Shown: positions 1 to 8,985 of the stretch, one piece after another
Layout of the letters: the number at the start of each line of letters is the position of its first letter
Numbering within the stretch: the first letter of the stretch is position 1
Source of the DNA: SZUA-320 sp963707875
GTDB taxonomy: Bacteria; Gemmatimonadota; Gemmatimonadetes; Gemmatimonadales; GWC2-71-9
DNA: 64,000 nucleotides
Assembly: GCA_963707875.1 (NCBI GenBank)
Contig: CAVPRU010000001.1
Coordinates: forward strand, 1,298,401 to 1,362,400
Direction of reading: 5' to 3'
Translations under genes and position numbers: made by a program
Notes under the pieces: generated by a model
Databases searched by the model: none
What the model was told of the DNA's origin: nothing
What the model saw: only the letters and a program-made list of their open reading frames with translations

Positions 1-30
1 ATTCTCGGCGGCATTACCGCCAACTTCTGA
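1..30 (+). CDS. C-terminal end of an outer-membrane protein (partial)
   Basis: Frame 1 reads ILGGITANF and then a TGA stop at 28-30, so a (+) gene enters from beyond the left edge. The final residue is phenylalanine preceded by alternating hydrophobic positions, the usual last strand of an outer-membrane beta-barrel recognised by the BAM machinery. Only nine residues are visible, so neither family nor function can be given. A strong terminator follows 23 bases later, which supports this being a real gene end. Confidence 0.5.
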   Translation: MLGGITANF

Positions 31-52
31 TCGCGGTCAGCTTCCGACACCA

Positions 53-84
53 ACGCCCGGCCAAATGACCGGGCGTTTGTGTTT
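53..84 (+). terminator. Rho-independent terminator
   Basis: Perfect 8-bp stem, ACGCCCGG (53-60) with CCGGGCGT (69-76), an 8-base loop, then the T-rich run TTGTGTTT. It closes the (+) gene ending at 30. The (-) peptidase gene ends at 101, so it may serve both. Confidence 0.8.
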
Positions 85-100
85 CCCCCACCCCCCACCC

Positions 101-1240
101 TCAGGGAACGATGCCATGGCGCCGGAGGATCTCCCGGACCCGATCGAGCGGGATCGCCTCGGCCCGACCGAACCGGCTGGTGACCGTGGTCGCCATGAAG
201 AGCGAATTGTAGATCGCCTCCTCGGTACTCTCCACCACCGCCTGAAACAGACCGGACATCTCATCATTGGGCAGTTCCGCGACTGACCTCGGCCCGGTTC
301 CCGCCATTCGGCGGACCGCCGCTGCCGTCGAGAACGAGATGACGTAGTCCCCCGATCCGTTGGAGGCGGAGGAACCGGTCCGCCCCAGTCCCAGCATCCC
401 CCGGGCCGCCAGCCGGCCCAGGTTCCGGTCTGACAAGGGGGCGTCGGTCGCCACCACGATGATGATCGAGCCGTCACCGGCACTGTCGGTGGCGCCCCGG
501 AAGGCATAGCGGCCAAGTTCCCGACCGACCGGCGCGCCGAGCACCTGCAGCACTCCACCGAAGTTGCTCTGCACCAGCACCCCCACCGACCAGCCGCCAA
601 GCCTGGCGGGCAGTTTCCGGGAGGCGGTACCGATCCCGCCCTTCCAGCCGAACGCCTGGGTCCCGGTCCCGGCCCCCACACTGCCCTCCGGCACCGGACC
701 CGATGCAGCCCCCTCCAGGGCCTGGCGTACCGCGGCGGGTGAAATCGGTCGGCTCCGGATCGCGTTCAGCCCGCCGTCGTTGGTCTCGCCCACGACGGGG
801 TTGATCGAACGGACGGCCTCCATCCCGGGCTGGGCCAGGAGCCACTCCGTCATCGCGTCGGCGACCTTCCAGACGCAGAGGGTGCAACTGAGCAGAATGG
901 GGGTTTCCAGTTCCCCCAGCTCCTGCAGCTGGGTGGCACCGATCAGCTTGCCGAACCCGTTCCCCACATGGAGGGCGGCCGGCACCCGCTCGAAGAACAG
1001 GTTTCCGGCGTGAGGCCGGATCGCCGTGACTCCGGTCCGGACGGAGTCCCCCTCGAGGATCGTGGTGTGACCCACCAGGACCCCGGGGACGTCGGTAATC
1101 GCGTTCCAGGGACCCGGTTGAAACACCCCCGGACGCACCCCGAGATCCCGGGCCCGGACCTGGCCTGAGACCCACCCCGGAAGGAGGCAAAGGCCGGCCA
1201 GGACAGCCGCGAGATGTGCACGAGGACCGGCATGTGGCAT
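101..1240 (-). CDS. P1 family (DmpA-type, S58) peptidase, secreted
   Basis: A 379-residue protein of the DmpA / L-aminopeptidase-D-esterase family (MEROPS S58), Ntn-type hydrolases that mature by self-cleavage before a catalytic serine. Residues 1-26 form a signal peptide (hydrophobic run ending near WVSGQ), so it should act in the periplasm. The family N-terminal signature ITDVPGVLVGHTT is at about residues 48-60, and PVVGETNDGGLNAI lies mid-protein. The expected nucleophile and cleavage site is Gly-Asp-Gly-Ser with Ser258 (codon 467-469), followed by IIIVVATDAPL as in family members. Length fits the family. Divergent from wecB across a 209-bp gap. Substrate is probably N-terminal residues of peptides, but the sequence does not show it. 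Confidence 0.9.
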   Translation of the reverse strand: MPHAGPRAHLAAVLAGLCLLPGWVSGQVRARDLGVRPGVFQPGPWNAITDVPGVLVGHTTILEGDSVRTGVTAIRPHAGNLFFERVPAALHVGNGFGKLIGATQLQELGELETPILLSCTLCVWKVADAMTEWLLAQPGMEAVRSINPVVGETNDGGLNAIRSRPISPAAVRQALEGAASGPVPEGSVGAGTGTQAFGWKGGIGTASRKLPARLGGWSVGVLVQSNFGGVLQVLGAPVGRELGRYAFRGATDSAGDGSIIIVVATDAPLSDRNLGRLAARGMLGLGRTGSSASNGSGDYVISFSTAAAVRRMAGTGPRSVAELPNDEMSGLFQAVVESTEEAIYNSLFMATTVTSRFGRAEAIPLDRVREILRRHGIVP

Positions 1241-1449
1241 CGGAAGCGGGCTCCATGGAAGAGGGCCATCGGTACCCCAGGACTCCGGGTCGTGAGCCCT
1301 ATCTCTTTATCAGACAGTAACTTATACTTGATCGATTCGGCCGTACCACACGCGGTGCGCGCTGGCCACAGTGGCGTGAAGCTTGCCCTTCCGGGGACCA
1401 CCAGCGCATCCGAACGCCTCGGATCGTCTGGCAGGAGGTCCACATCACG

Positions 1450-2634
1450 ATGAAAGCTGTGCCAGACCACCGCCCTGCCGCCGGGGAACGGTTCCGGGTT
1501 GCCCTGGTACTCGGGACCCGTCCGGAAGCTATCAAGATGGCGCCGGTGATCCGAGCGTTGGGCCGGCGTGCCCAGTACTTCGAGCCGGTGGTGATCGCCA
1601 CCTCCCAGCACCGGGAGATGCTCACCCAGGCCATGGCGGCGATGGAGATCAGTCCGGACATCGATCTCGGCCTCACCCATGCCAACCGGACCCTGGCCGA
1701 GTTCACCGCGAACGCCCTGCTGGCGCTGACCCAGTGCTTTGCCGACATCCGGCCTGACCTGCTGCTGGTGCAGGGGGACACCTCGACGGTGGTCTCTGCC
1801 GTGCTGGCGGCGTTCTACCAGAGCATCCCGATCGGACACGTGGAGGCGGGCCTCCGCTCCGGCGACATGCGCCGACCGTTCCCCGAGGAAGCCAATCGCC
1901 GGCTGGCCGGCATCGCCGCTGATCTCCACTTCGCCCCTACCATCGGGGCCCGCGACAACCTGCTCCGCGAGGGCGTGAAGCCCGCCGACATTCATGTGAC
2001 CGGCAACACCGTGGTGGACGCGCTCCAGGCGATTCCGCCACGGGTCCGGTTCGATGAGGTCGGGCTGGAAGCGGTGTCGTGGTCCGCTCGCCGGGTGCTC
2101 CTGGTGACTGTCCACCGGCGGGAGAATCTGGGTGACGACCTGCGCGATCTCTGCCGAGCCTTCCGCCGGATTCTCGAACGGCATGACGATGTCGAGATCG
2201 TCTTTCCCGTCCACCTCAATCCGAAGGTCCGCGAGATTGTCTTTGCCGAGTTGCGTGAATCCGACCGGATCCATCTCTTTGACCCGCTTTCCTACCCCGA
2301 TTTGCTTGAGGTCATGCGCCGGTCGTATCTGATCCTGAGCGACTCCGGTGGCATTCAGGAGGAGGCGCCGGCCTTCCGGAAGCCGATTCTGATTCTCCGA
2401 ACCGTCACCGAGCGACCTGAAGTGATCGAGTCAGGCTTCGGCCGCCTGGTCGGCACCGACATCGACCTCGTCACGGCCACGGTCGGGACCCTGCTCGATG
2501 ACCCGGCCGCCTATCAGCGGATGGTGTCCGGCAGCAACCCGTTTGGCGATGGCCGGGCCGCGGAGCGAATCGTCGAGGTGATCGAGCGACGCTTCGGGCT
2601 CTCGGCCCCTGCCTCGTTGGCGGTTGGGGCATGA
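1450..2634 (+). CDS. wecB: UDP-N-acetylglucosamine 2-epimerase (non-hydrolysing)
   Basis: A 394-residue cytoplasmic enzyme interconverting UDP-GlcNAc and UDP-ManNAc. Family signatures appear in order: LGTRPEAIKMAPV near the N-terminus, VQGDTSTVVSA, GHVEAGLRSGD and RPFPEEANRR (the catalytic acidic residues), TVHRRENLGDD (catalytic histidine region), HLNPKVRE, DSGGIQEEAP and VTERPE (nucleotide binding). Length is normal for the family. The start has an AGGAGG-like site in the preceding bases (1433-1438). Its stop overlaps the next start as ATGA (2631-2634), so it heads a coupled operon with a beta-barrel, a membrane protein, a GT2 synthase and a bactofilin-like protein. Its likely job there is to supply UDP-ManNAc for a surface polymer. 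Confidence 0.95.
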   Translation: MKAVPDHRPAAGERFRVALVLGTRPEAIKMAPVIRALGRRAQYFEPVVIATSQHREMLTQAMAAMEISPDIDLGLTHANRTLAEFTANALLALTQCFADIRPDLLLVQGDTSTVVSAVLAAFYQSIPIGHVEAGLRSGDMRRPFPEEANRRLAGIAADLHFAPTIGARDNLLREGVKPADIHVTGNTVVDALQAIPPRVRFDEVGLEAVSWSARRVLLVTVHRRENLGDDLRDLCRAFRRILERHDDVEIVFPVHLNPKVREIVFAELRESDRIHLFDPLSYPDLLEVMRRSYLILSDSGGIQEEAPAFRKPILILRTVTERPEVIESGFGRLVGTDIDLVTATVGTLLDDPAAYQRMVSGSNPFGDGRAAERIVEVIERRFGLSAPASLAVGA

Positions 2635-3418
2635 CCCTCCACCGGATGGCCCTGTGGGGTGCCCTTGGCGTCACGCCGGCTCTTCCCGCTCGGGCGCAGC
2701 AGCCCACGGGTCCGGCCGGGTGGGTTCAGGCCGAGGGGTATTACCACACGGTCAGCAACGACTTCGGAGACTGGAAGGGACTGGGTCTGCAACTCCACGC
2801 CCCGGTGGGAAGCCGGACTGTCTGGGATCTCACCGGTCTGGTCCAGGAGGCGTTCCGTGACCAGGGCGTCTGGCTCGGGGCTGGCAATCGGTATCAATTC
2901 CATCGCGACTGGTTCAGCTATGTCGCCGTCGGCGGCGGCACCGGCCAGTACCACCTCCCGGACCTGCGCACCGACCTCACCATCGGCAAGTCCTGGCTCG
3001 ATCGGAGGAACCTGGTCACCCTGGTGAGCGGCACCTACGTCAAGGCCAAGCGGGGCTATTCCGACGTGGCGCGTGCAGGGCAGCTCGGTGGTCTACCTGC
3101 CTGGCGTGGCGATCGAGGCCGGAGGCCGGATCAACTGGAGCTACCCGAACGCGGTCAGCTCCGGTCGCGGGTTCGCGGCGGTCACGGTCGGTCGGGAACG
3201 GCATCGGGTCATCGTGCTCCGCGGCAGCGGAGGCGGAGAGGGTTACCAATTGACAGGGACCGGCCAGACCGAACGCCTGTTCACCAGCTGGGAGGGTTCG
3301 ATCGCCTGGCGGGAGTGGGTCAGCCAGAGCGTCGGGGCTGGTCGGTCGGGTCGAGTATTATGACAATCCGTTCTACGCCCGCACAGGACTGACGCTCGGT
3401 GTATTCCGGCACTGGTAA
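2631..3418 (+). CDS. YaiO-like outer-membrane beta-barrel protein (two frameshifts)
   Basis: About 260 residues with a signal peptide (cleavage near ARAQQ, residues 20-24) and repeating amphipathic beta strands ending in an aromatic residue (LGVFRHW). This pattern, and the context beside polysaccharide genes, match YaiO-family barrels. The frame breaks near 3060-3075, after ...AKRGYSD, and again near 3335-3360, where ...GLVGRVEYYDNPFYARTGL resumes. Joining the three frames gives one continuous barrel, so the breaks are probably sequencing indels. Translation is coupled to wecB by a 4-bp ATGA overlap. Its likely role is export or anchoring of the polymer made by the downstream glycosyltransferase. 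Family assignment is moderate. Confidence 0.7.
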
Positions 3419-3503
3419 CGACCCGGTCCTCGGCCCGGCCTTCCGGCTGGCCCAGCTCCGCCTCCGCGGAGCGCAGGGGGGAATCATCCGGAAGCACCGG
3501 TCC

Positions 3504-4238
3504 ATGGTGCAGCTGGAATGGACCCCCCGCCGGGCGATCCGCGCTGCGGTGCTGTCGCTGTTCGGCTTCTTGAGCGTGCTGGCGCTGCTTCCGGTGCTGG
3601 GCCGGCTCTGGGGTCAGGGCATGGGTTGGATCCTGCCGCGCCTGGACCTGCCGGTTGAGCTGGGATGGCATCGGGTCGGGATCGCGACCCTGTTCGACAT
3701 CGAAGTGCCCTACCCCATGCTCGACGGGCCGTGGCCCGGCACGCCGCACCTGCTCGGCGTCGGGATCGGCACCGCCGCGATCCTGGCCCTGTCGTTCCTG
3801 CTCCCGTCCCGGTTCCTGCCGGCCCGCTACTTCCTCCGGTTCGTCGCCGCGATCCAGACGGTCTCGCTCGGATTCTTCTTCTTTGCCACCCCGCCCTTCC
3901 CCTACCCCCTCCCGGGATACCTGGGCGGGTTGCTGACGGTCGGCATGGCGGTCCTGGCCCTGGTGCCGATCGCCCTGGGCTTCGGCTTCTACATCTTCGA
4001 TCACTCGCTGGGACGTCAGGTCCTCATCACCGTGCTGATCGTGGGTCACCTCGCGATCCTGCTGCCACTCCAGGGTCTGATTCACGCCTGGCTCATCCAC
4101 CATCTGTCGCTGGTGGTGCAGCCCACGCTCTTCTTCGTCTTCGGCCTCCTGGTCGAGGTGCTGGTGTTCGTGGCGCTGTATGGCTGGGCGATGAGCTGGT
4201 CAGGGTCGGAAATTCCCGCCGGAGGCGCACCTCGATGA
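3504..4238 (+). CDS. Integral membrane protein of a polysaccharide locus
   Basis: A 244-residue protein with six or seven hydrophobic segments (around residues 15-40, 85-105, 115-140, 150-175, 185-205 and 215-235), so an inner-membrane protein. I chose ATG 3504 (MVQLEWTPRRAIR). An open frame continues upstream to 3399, but that part overlaps the barrel gene and looks non-coding. The stop overlaps the glycosyltransferase start (ATGA at 4235-4238), tying the two together. No known domain recognised. By position it could be a partner subunit or polymer-channel component of the synthase, which is inference only. Confidence 0.7.
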   Translation: MVQLEWTPRRAIRAAVLSLFGFLSVLALLPVLGRLWGQGMGWILPRLDLPVELGWHRVGIATLFDIEVPYPMLDGPWPGTPHLLGVGIGTAAILALSFLLPSRFLPARYFLRFVAAIQTVSLGFFFFATPPFPYPLPGYLGGLLTVGMAVLALVPIALGFGFYIFDHSLGRQVLITVLIVGHLAILLPLQGLIHAWLIHHLSLVVQPTLFFVFGLLVEVLVFVALYGWAMSWSGSEIPAGGAPR

Positions 4239-5509
4239 TCGGCCAGGTGCTCGCCGTCCTGCTGTGGATCGTGGTGACGATTCTGGTCAGCTACACGCTC
4301 CGCCACTACGTCTTTACCCTGAACCGGGTGTTCGGCCGGTTCCGTCAGCCGTACGTGGACATCGGCATCGCCGATTGGCCCGAGGTGGCGGTCTTCGTCC
4401 CGGCCCACAATGAGGAACGGGTCATCGGCGGGATGCTGGATGCCCTGCTGGCCTCAGACTACCCGGCGGACCGGTTCCACATCATCCCGATCGATGATCG
4501 TTCCCAGGACGGGACCGGCGCGATCATCGACCAGTACGCGGCCCGACACCCCGACCGGGTCCGGCCGTTTCATCGAACCGAAGGCAAGCCGGGCAAGGCC
4601 GCCGCGCTGCTCGACGCCACCACACGTTCCACCGCCGAGATCTTCCTCGTCTTCGACGCCGACTACCTGCCGGGGCCGAACCTGCTCCGGCAGCTGGTCG
4701 CCCCGTTCTTCGACCCGGAGGTCGGCGCGGTGATGGGGCGGGTGGTACCCCACAACCTCAACCGCTCACTGCTGACCCGACTGCTCGACCTGGAGCGGGC
4801 CGGCGGTTATCAGGTCGACCAGCAGGCCCGGATGAACCTCCGCCTGATCCCGCAGTACGGCGGCACGGTTGGCGGTGTCCGGCGCACGGCACTCCTCGAC
4901 GCGGGGGACTGGGACAGCAATTCGCTCGCCGAGGATACTGACATCACCTACCGGCTGGTGTTGCGCGGCTGGGAGGTGGTCTACCAGAACCGGTCGGAAT
5001 GCTATGAGGAAGTTCCCGAAAACTGGCCGACCAGAATCCGGCAGATCCAGCGCTGGACCCGGGGCCACAACCAGTGCCTCCGGCGCTATGCCATTCCGCT
5101 GATCCGGAATCCCGGACATCTGCGGTGGGCCCAGGTTATCGACGGCATCCTGCTGCTCGGCGTCTTTGCCGTCGGGCCGGTGCTCCTGTTGGGCTGGGGT
5201 CTGGCGACCGCCCTCTACTTCATGGGCTACCCGATGCTCCAGGGGCTGCTGATTCTCTTCGCGGTCGCCAGCTACAGCACCCTCGGCAATTTTGCGGCCT
5301 TCTTCGAGGTTGCCACGGCGGCCCGGCTCGACGGTTCCCGGAACCGGATCCGGCTGCTGCCCTTCCTGGCCCTCGGCTTCCTGGTCAACCTCCTCGCCGT
5401 CTCCCGAGCGACCCTCTCGCGGGGCTCGTGGCAGGCGCCCGGCTCGGGGGGACCGAACTGGCACAAGACGGAGCGCTATCGGCTGGACGCCCCCGGGGGG
5501 AAACCATGA
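4235..5509 (+). CDS. Processive family 2 glycosyltransferase (membrane synthase)
   Basis: A 424-residue membrane GT2 of the cellulose/hyaluronan/poly-GlcNAc synthase type. An N-terminal membrane helix (residues 3-24) is followed by the catalytic domain: VPAHNEE (nucleotide-sugar binding), DDRSQDGT (first Asp), FDADYLPG (DxD metal site), TVGGVRR, AEDTDI (catalytic base) and QIQRWTRG (the QxxRW motif of processive synthases). Two or three helices follow (about residues 300-350 and 375-395). The protein ends with a short basic tail. Coupled at both ends by 4-bp overlaps. With WecB upstream the predicted donor is UDP-ManNAc or UDP-GlcNAc; the sequence does not decide which. Confidence 0.9.
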   Translation: MIGQVLAVLLWIVVTILVSYTLRHYVFTLNRVFGRFRQPYVDIGIADWPEVAVFVPAHNEERVIGGMLDALLASDYPADRFHIIPIDDRSQDGTGAIIDQYAARHPDRVRPFHRTEGKPGKAAALLDATTRSTAEIFLVFDADYLPGPNLLRQLVAPFFDPEVGAVMGRVVPHNLNRSLLTRLLDLERAGGYQVDQQARMNLRLIPQYGGTVGGVRRTALLDAGDWDSNSLAEDTDITYRLVLRGWEVVYQNRSECYEEVPENWPTRIRQIQRWTRGHNQCLRRYAIPLIRNPGHLRWAQVIDGILLLGVFAVGPVLLLGWGLATALYFMGYPMLQGLLILFAVASYSTLGNFAAFFEVATAARLDGSRNRIRLLPFLALGFLVNLLAVSRATLSRGSWQAPGSGGPNWHKTERYRLDAPGGKP

Positions 5510-6577
5510 ACCTCCCGGGATTCGCCGCGCTGCTCGGAGTGACGCTGGTCTGGACGGCGCTGCCGCTGATTCCGGCCCTGCGGGAGCTGTGGGCCCCAAG
5601 TGACGTGGATCCCCTCCGGATGGTCGGGCGCGACAACACCGATATCGGCCGCTTCGCCCGCAACTTCCGGGATTACATGCAGCGGAACCTCGAGCGACTG
5701 CCTCCCGACGCGGCGGTGGGCGACTACTTCGGCCGGCTCCCCGATGGCACCCACTTCGTCCGGGTCTCGCGGCTCCCGGGAGTCCTCGATCGCGGGGCCG
5801 TCCCCGACGGCTCACACGACCGGGTCGTCATCCTGGAACAGGACGTGGAACTCAACGGCCACGAGCGGTTCCGACTCGAACTCTGGGCCCGCGGCAATCT
5901 CCGGGGCGGCCCTGGCGCGGAGTATCGCGCCATCCTCGGCGAAGGAACGGTCTCGCTGGCCGTCGGGTCGGTGGTCTGGCGCTGGATCCATTCGAACGGC
6001 ATGCTCCGGGCGCAGGACGGATGCGCCCTGTTCGGCCGGACCTCGTCAGACACCAGCGTCTGGCTCGGGCGAGATGTGGGCTTCGAGCGAGTCGGCGCAC
6101 CCTGGATTGTGGCCGGCGAGCGCGCCGCCCCGGCGGCTGCTGAGATTCCCACCGACCTGGTCCCGTTCCAGCCCCCGGCCGAGGCCGCGGTGCGGGGAGA
6201 TCATCTTCGGGTCGAAGGCGACCTGACCCTGCCGCCGCACAGCGTGTGGCACGGCAACCTGGTGGTGACAGGCACCCTCCGGGTCGGGGTCGGCAGCGTC
6301 GTCCGCGGATCGATCAAGGTCCATGAGGGTGTCGAGATCGAAGCGGGCGCGACGGGTGACGGGGAGCGTGGTCAGTCGCCGGAACGTCCGGACCGCCGAA
6401 TCGGTCTGGTTGCACGGCCCGGTGATCGCTGAAGGGGAGATCACCCTCGGACCAGGATCCACCGTCGGGAGTCCGGAGCATCCCACCACGGTGTCCGGAG
6501 AGAGCGTGGTGCTGGCACCTGAGGCCGCCGTCTGCGGTCACCTGCTTGCGGTTCGGGGAGGCCGAACCGAGTCCTGA
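5506..6577 (+). CDS. Bactofilin-like polymer-forming protein with membrane anchor (frameshift)
   Basis: About 356 residues. An N-terminal hydrophobic segment (residues 4-22) is followed by about 230 residues I do not recognise (motifs DGTHFVRVSRLPGV and ELNGHERFRLELW). The C-terminal region is built of short beta-helix repeats typical of bactofilins: HSVWHGNLVVTGTLRVG, GSVVRGSIKVHEGV, ESVWLHGPVIAEGEITLG. The frame breaks near 6345-6365; joining the two frames restores the repeats (...IEAGATVTGSVVSRRNVR...), so this is likely an indel error. Last gene of the wecB operon, coupled to the synthase by ATGA. It could scaffold the synthase or build a surface-polymer assembly site. The role is inferred. 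Confidence 0.7.
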
Positions 6578-6847
6578 GCCGGCCGATTCTTCAACACCAT
6601 GGCGCCAGCCCCACGGGAAAACAGTCGGAGCCGCGCCACAGTGGTGCTCCCGCCCACACCTGGGTCTGCCCCACCGCGCGGCTCCCACCGATCCCGCTCG
6701 AAAGTGGTCCTAACCCCAAGCCCATGCACTATTTTTCACAACCTCGGATGGCGCGTTTCCGAGTCTCGGGATTATGCTCCTTGCCCCTTGGCAGCGCGGT
6801 GCCACTCGGGCATACCCCTTGCTCTGGTGGGCCCTGAGGTGAAAGAA

Positions 6848-7789
6848 ATGTCGACATCGAAAACCGCTCACCATCTTCTCCGGGTCTTGCCGATCATCGC
6901 CGTTCTGACGGCGGGGGCGGTCACGGCCCCGCAGGCTGTGGCCCAGACCAAGGTCTACCCGTACCCGGGTGACCCGTCGTGGGCGCCGAGCCTGTCGGCC
7001 GGGGGATCAGCCTTCATCAGCGCGGTCAACCCGCGATACGGGAACGGCTCGCTCAGCCTGAGCGTCACCGGCGGTCTGTTCGACTGGGGCTTCTACCAGG
7101 CGCTGTCCGGGGCGAATCCGTGGGGGCGATTGAGCGACGTCAGCAATGTCTCGCTCGAGTGGTACCGCAAGACCCTCCCGTATACCCAGCCGAGCCAGGG
7201 GTACTACGGCCAATGGCCCGACATGCCGTGGCTGGCTCAGACCCCGGTCCTTCGGCTGCTGCTGGGTGACGAAAATGGCCTGCTTGCCGGGGAACTGGTC
7301 TGGGAGAGGTACTACACCGACCCCTCGGAAGTCACCTTCGACACCTGGATCCCCGAAAACCTGACCAACCAGGGGTTCTGGTACCACACCAACGGAGGGA
7401 TGTACTCGGTCTCCGACTGCTCCCGGCTGGAACCCGGCGGGGTGACGCCGCCCCCGGTGTGGGAACTCCTGCTGGGCTCGCCGGCCGGGTGGGGCACCGG
7501 GAACTTCATCAACGGCACCGCCGGAGAGGCGTGCTCCTCGTTCAGCCTGGGCAACATGTTTGTCTACGGCATGAGCGTCGGCGTGGGCAGCAACTGGCCG
7601 GATCAGTACCAGGGCTATGTGGACTGGGTCCGACTTTCGTTTGAGGGCGACGAAGACGAAGCCGTCTTCGCCAACTTCGAGTTTCCGGAAACCACCGTTC
7701 CCGAGCCGGGCACCATGGTCCTGCTCTCCACCGGTCTGCTCGGCCTGAGCGCGGCTGGGTGGATCCGCCGACGCCGGTCTCAGGGCTGA
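6848..7789 (+). CDS. PEP-CTERM sorting-signal protein
   Basis: A 313-residue secreted protein. Residues 1-37 form a signal peptide (cleavage near AVAQT). The middle is rich in Gly, Tyr and Trp and has no domain I recognise. The C-terminus is a textbook PEP-CTERM tail: VPEPGTMVLL, a hydrophobic helix (LSTGLLGLSAAGW) and a basic end (RRRR). Such tails are processed by exosortase (EpsH family), usually in bacteria that make extracellular polysaccharide, which fits the operon just upstream. No exosortase is visible in the window. ATG 6848 was chosen because GAGGTGAAAG lies just before it; the frame remains open upstream to 6599 without coding character. Confidence 0.85.
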   Translation: MSTSKTAHHLLRVLPIIAVLTAGAVTAPQAVAQTKVYPYPGDPSWAPSLSAGGSAFISAVNPRYGNGSLSLSVTGGLFDWGFYQALSGANPWGRLSDVSNVSLEWYRKTLPYTQPSQGYYGQWPDMPWLAQTPVLRLLLGDENGLLAGELVWERYYTDPSEVTFDTWIPENLTNQGFWYHTNGGMYSVSDCSRLEPGGVTPPPVWELLLGSPAGWGTGNFINGTAGEACSSFSLGNMFVYGMSVGVGSNWPDQYQGYVDWVRLSFEGDEDEAVFANFEFPETTVPEPGTMVLLSTGLLGLSAAGWIRRRRSQG

Positions 7790-7812
7790 GCCTCGCACCT
7801 CCGATACCACGA

Positions 7813-7845
7813 GGGCCCGCCAGGTTGGCGGGCCCTTCGCGTTTC
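7813..7845. terminator. Bidirectional hairpin terminator
   Basis: Perfect 9-bp stem GGGCCCGCC (7813-7821) with GGCGGGCCC (7827-7835), a 5-base loop, then TTCGCGTTT. It lies between the convergent PEP-CTERM and quinone reductase genes and can end both. Confidence 0.8.
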
Positions 7846-7864
7846 CAGCGTCCAGATGCCGCCT

Positions 7865-8843
7865 TCACCGGACGGTGAGGACGATCTTCCCCCTGGCGCC
7901 TCCGGCCAGGATCTCGCGATGGGCCTGGGACGGCCTCCCCGAGCGGGAAACTCCGGCCGACCACCGGGGTCAGGCGACCTCCGGCCAGATCGGGAGCCAT
8001 CCGCAGATGGATCTCTCGCAGCTCAAGATCGCTGGCGTGCCAGAGGGATACCCCGAGAATGGTCGACTCGCGCGCCATCGTCTGACGCGGGTCGATCTCG
8101 ACCCGTCCCCGGTTGCCGACCACCACCACTCTCCCCTGGTTGGCGAGCAGGGACAGGTCGGTATCGAGGTTGCGATTGGCCAGCATCTCGATGATGAGAT
8201 CGACCCCTCGCCCCTGGGTCAGTTCCTTGATCCGAGCGGCCGTCTCAGGTGTCCCGTGCAATACTCCGTGATGGGCCCCTTCCCGTTGAACCAGGGCGAC
8301 GCCATCGGGGGTGCCGGCCGTTCCGATCACCGTGAGCCCGTGAACCCGCGCCAGTTGTACCGCCGCGGTGCCGACCGCCCCACTGGCACCGTGGATCAGG
8401 ACCCATTCCCCCGATCGAGCGTTGCCCCGCTGGAACAGCGCGCGGTACGCCGTGGCGTACGGCACCCCGATCGAGGCGCCCTGGGCATAGCTCAGGTGGT
8501 CGGGAAGCGGGAACACCTGCACCTCCTCACAGACCGCGAACTCGGCGTAGCTCCCGATCGCCCGGCCGGTGGCGGTGCCGGAGAAATAGACCCGGTTCCC
8601 CTCGGCGAAGGCCGTCACACCGGGCCCGACCGCGTGGACCCGCCCGGCTCCGTCCCAGCCCGGAACGAAGGGCAGCTCCGGCAGCTTGGCGTAGACTCCG
8701 GAGCGGATATAGGTGTCCACCGGATTGACCCCGGCGGCGTGCACCTCGACCAGGACCTGGCCTGGACCCGGCTTTGGATCAGGCCAGGTACCGAGTTCCA
8801 TCACCTCGGCGCCACCGAACTCCGTCACGACAATCGCACGCAT
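7865..8843 (-). CDS. NADPH:quinone reductase / zinc-independent alcohol dehydrogenase-like (frameshift)
   Basis: About 325 residues, MDR superfamily, quinone oxidoreductase branch: reduces quinones or enones with NADPH in the cytoplasm. The N-terminus MRAIVVTEFGGAEVMEL is typical of Qor proteins. A GroES-like domain (VEVHAAGVNPVDTYIRSG) precedes the Rossmann fold with GASGAVGTAAVQLA. No zinc-ligand cysteine cluster is present, fitting the quinone reductase group. An extra C near 7929 breaks the frame. Removing it gives the expected ending AHREILAGGARGKIVLTVR with a TGA at 7865-7867. Divergent from padR; the operator between them may control both. Confidence 0.88.
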
Positions 8844-8910
8844 GCAGGTCTCTCGATCAGGGGGTGGACAGCTCGTCCCGCGCCCCGGATAGTAATCTCC
8901 CCCGCAGCGC

Positions 8911-8956
8911 GATATATCTTGACATATCTTACGACATATCGTAAGATATGTCGTAA
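8911..8956. promoter_or_regulatory. Operator: 28-bp perfect inverted repeat upstream of padR
   Basis: Arms TTACGACATATC (8929-8940) and GATATGTCGTAA (8945-8956) are exact reverse complements separated by GTAA. A further half-site GACATATC lies at 8921-8928 and a related ATATATC at 8912-8918. It sits between the divergent quinone reductase gene and padR, 29 bases before the padR start. PadR proteins generally bind ATGT/ACAT-type dyads at their own promoters, so autoregulation is the natural reading. Confidence 0.8.
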
Positions 8957-8985
8957 CTCAGGGGCCAGGCCCCAGGGAGGAATCC

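Noticed and set aside
1241..1449. Promoter with TATACT at 1323-1328 between the peptidase and wecB
   Set aside because: No -35 element at acceptable spacing could be found, so it is not listed as a feature.
6789..6804. Possible sigma-54 promoter (TGGCA...TGCC) before the PEP-CTERM gene
   Set aside because: The GG-to-GC distance is one base short of the required spacing, and the sequence is better read as a chance dyad TGGCA/TGCCA.
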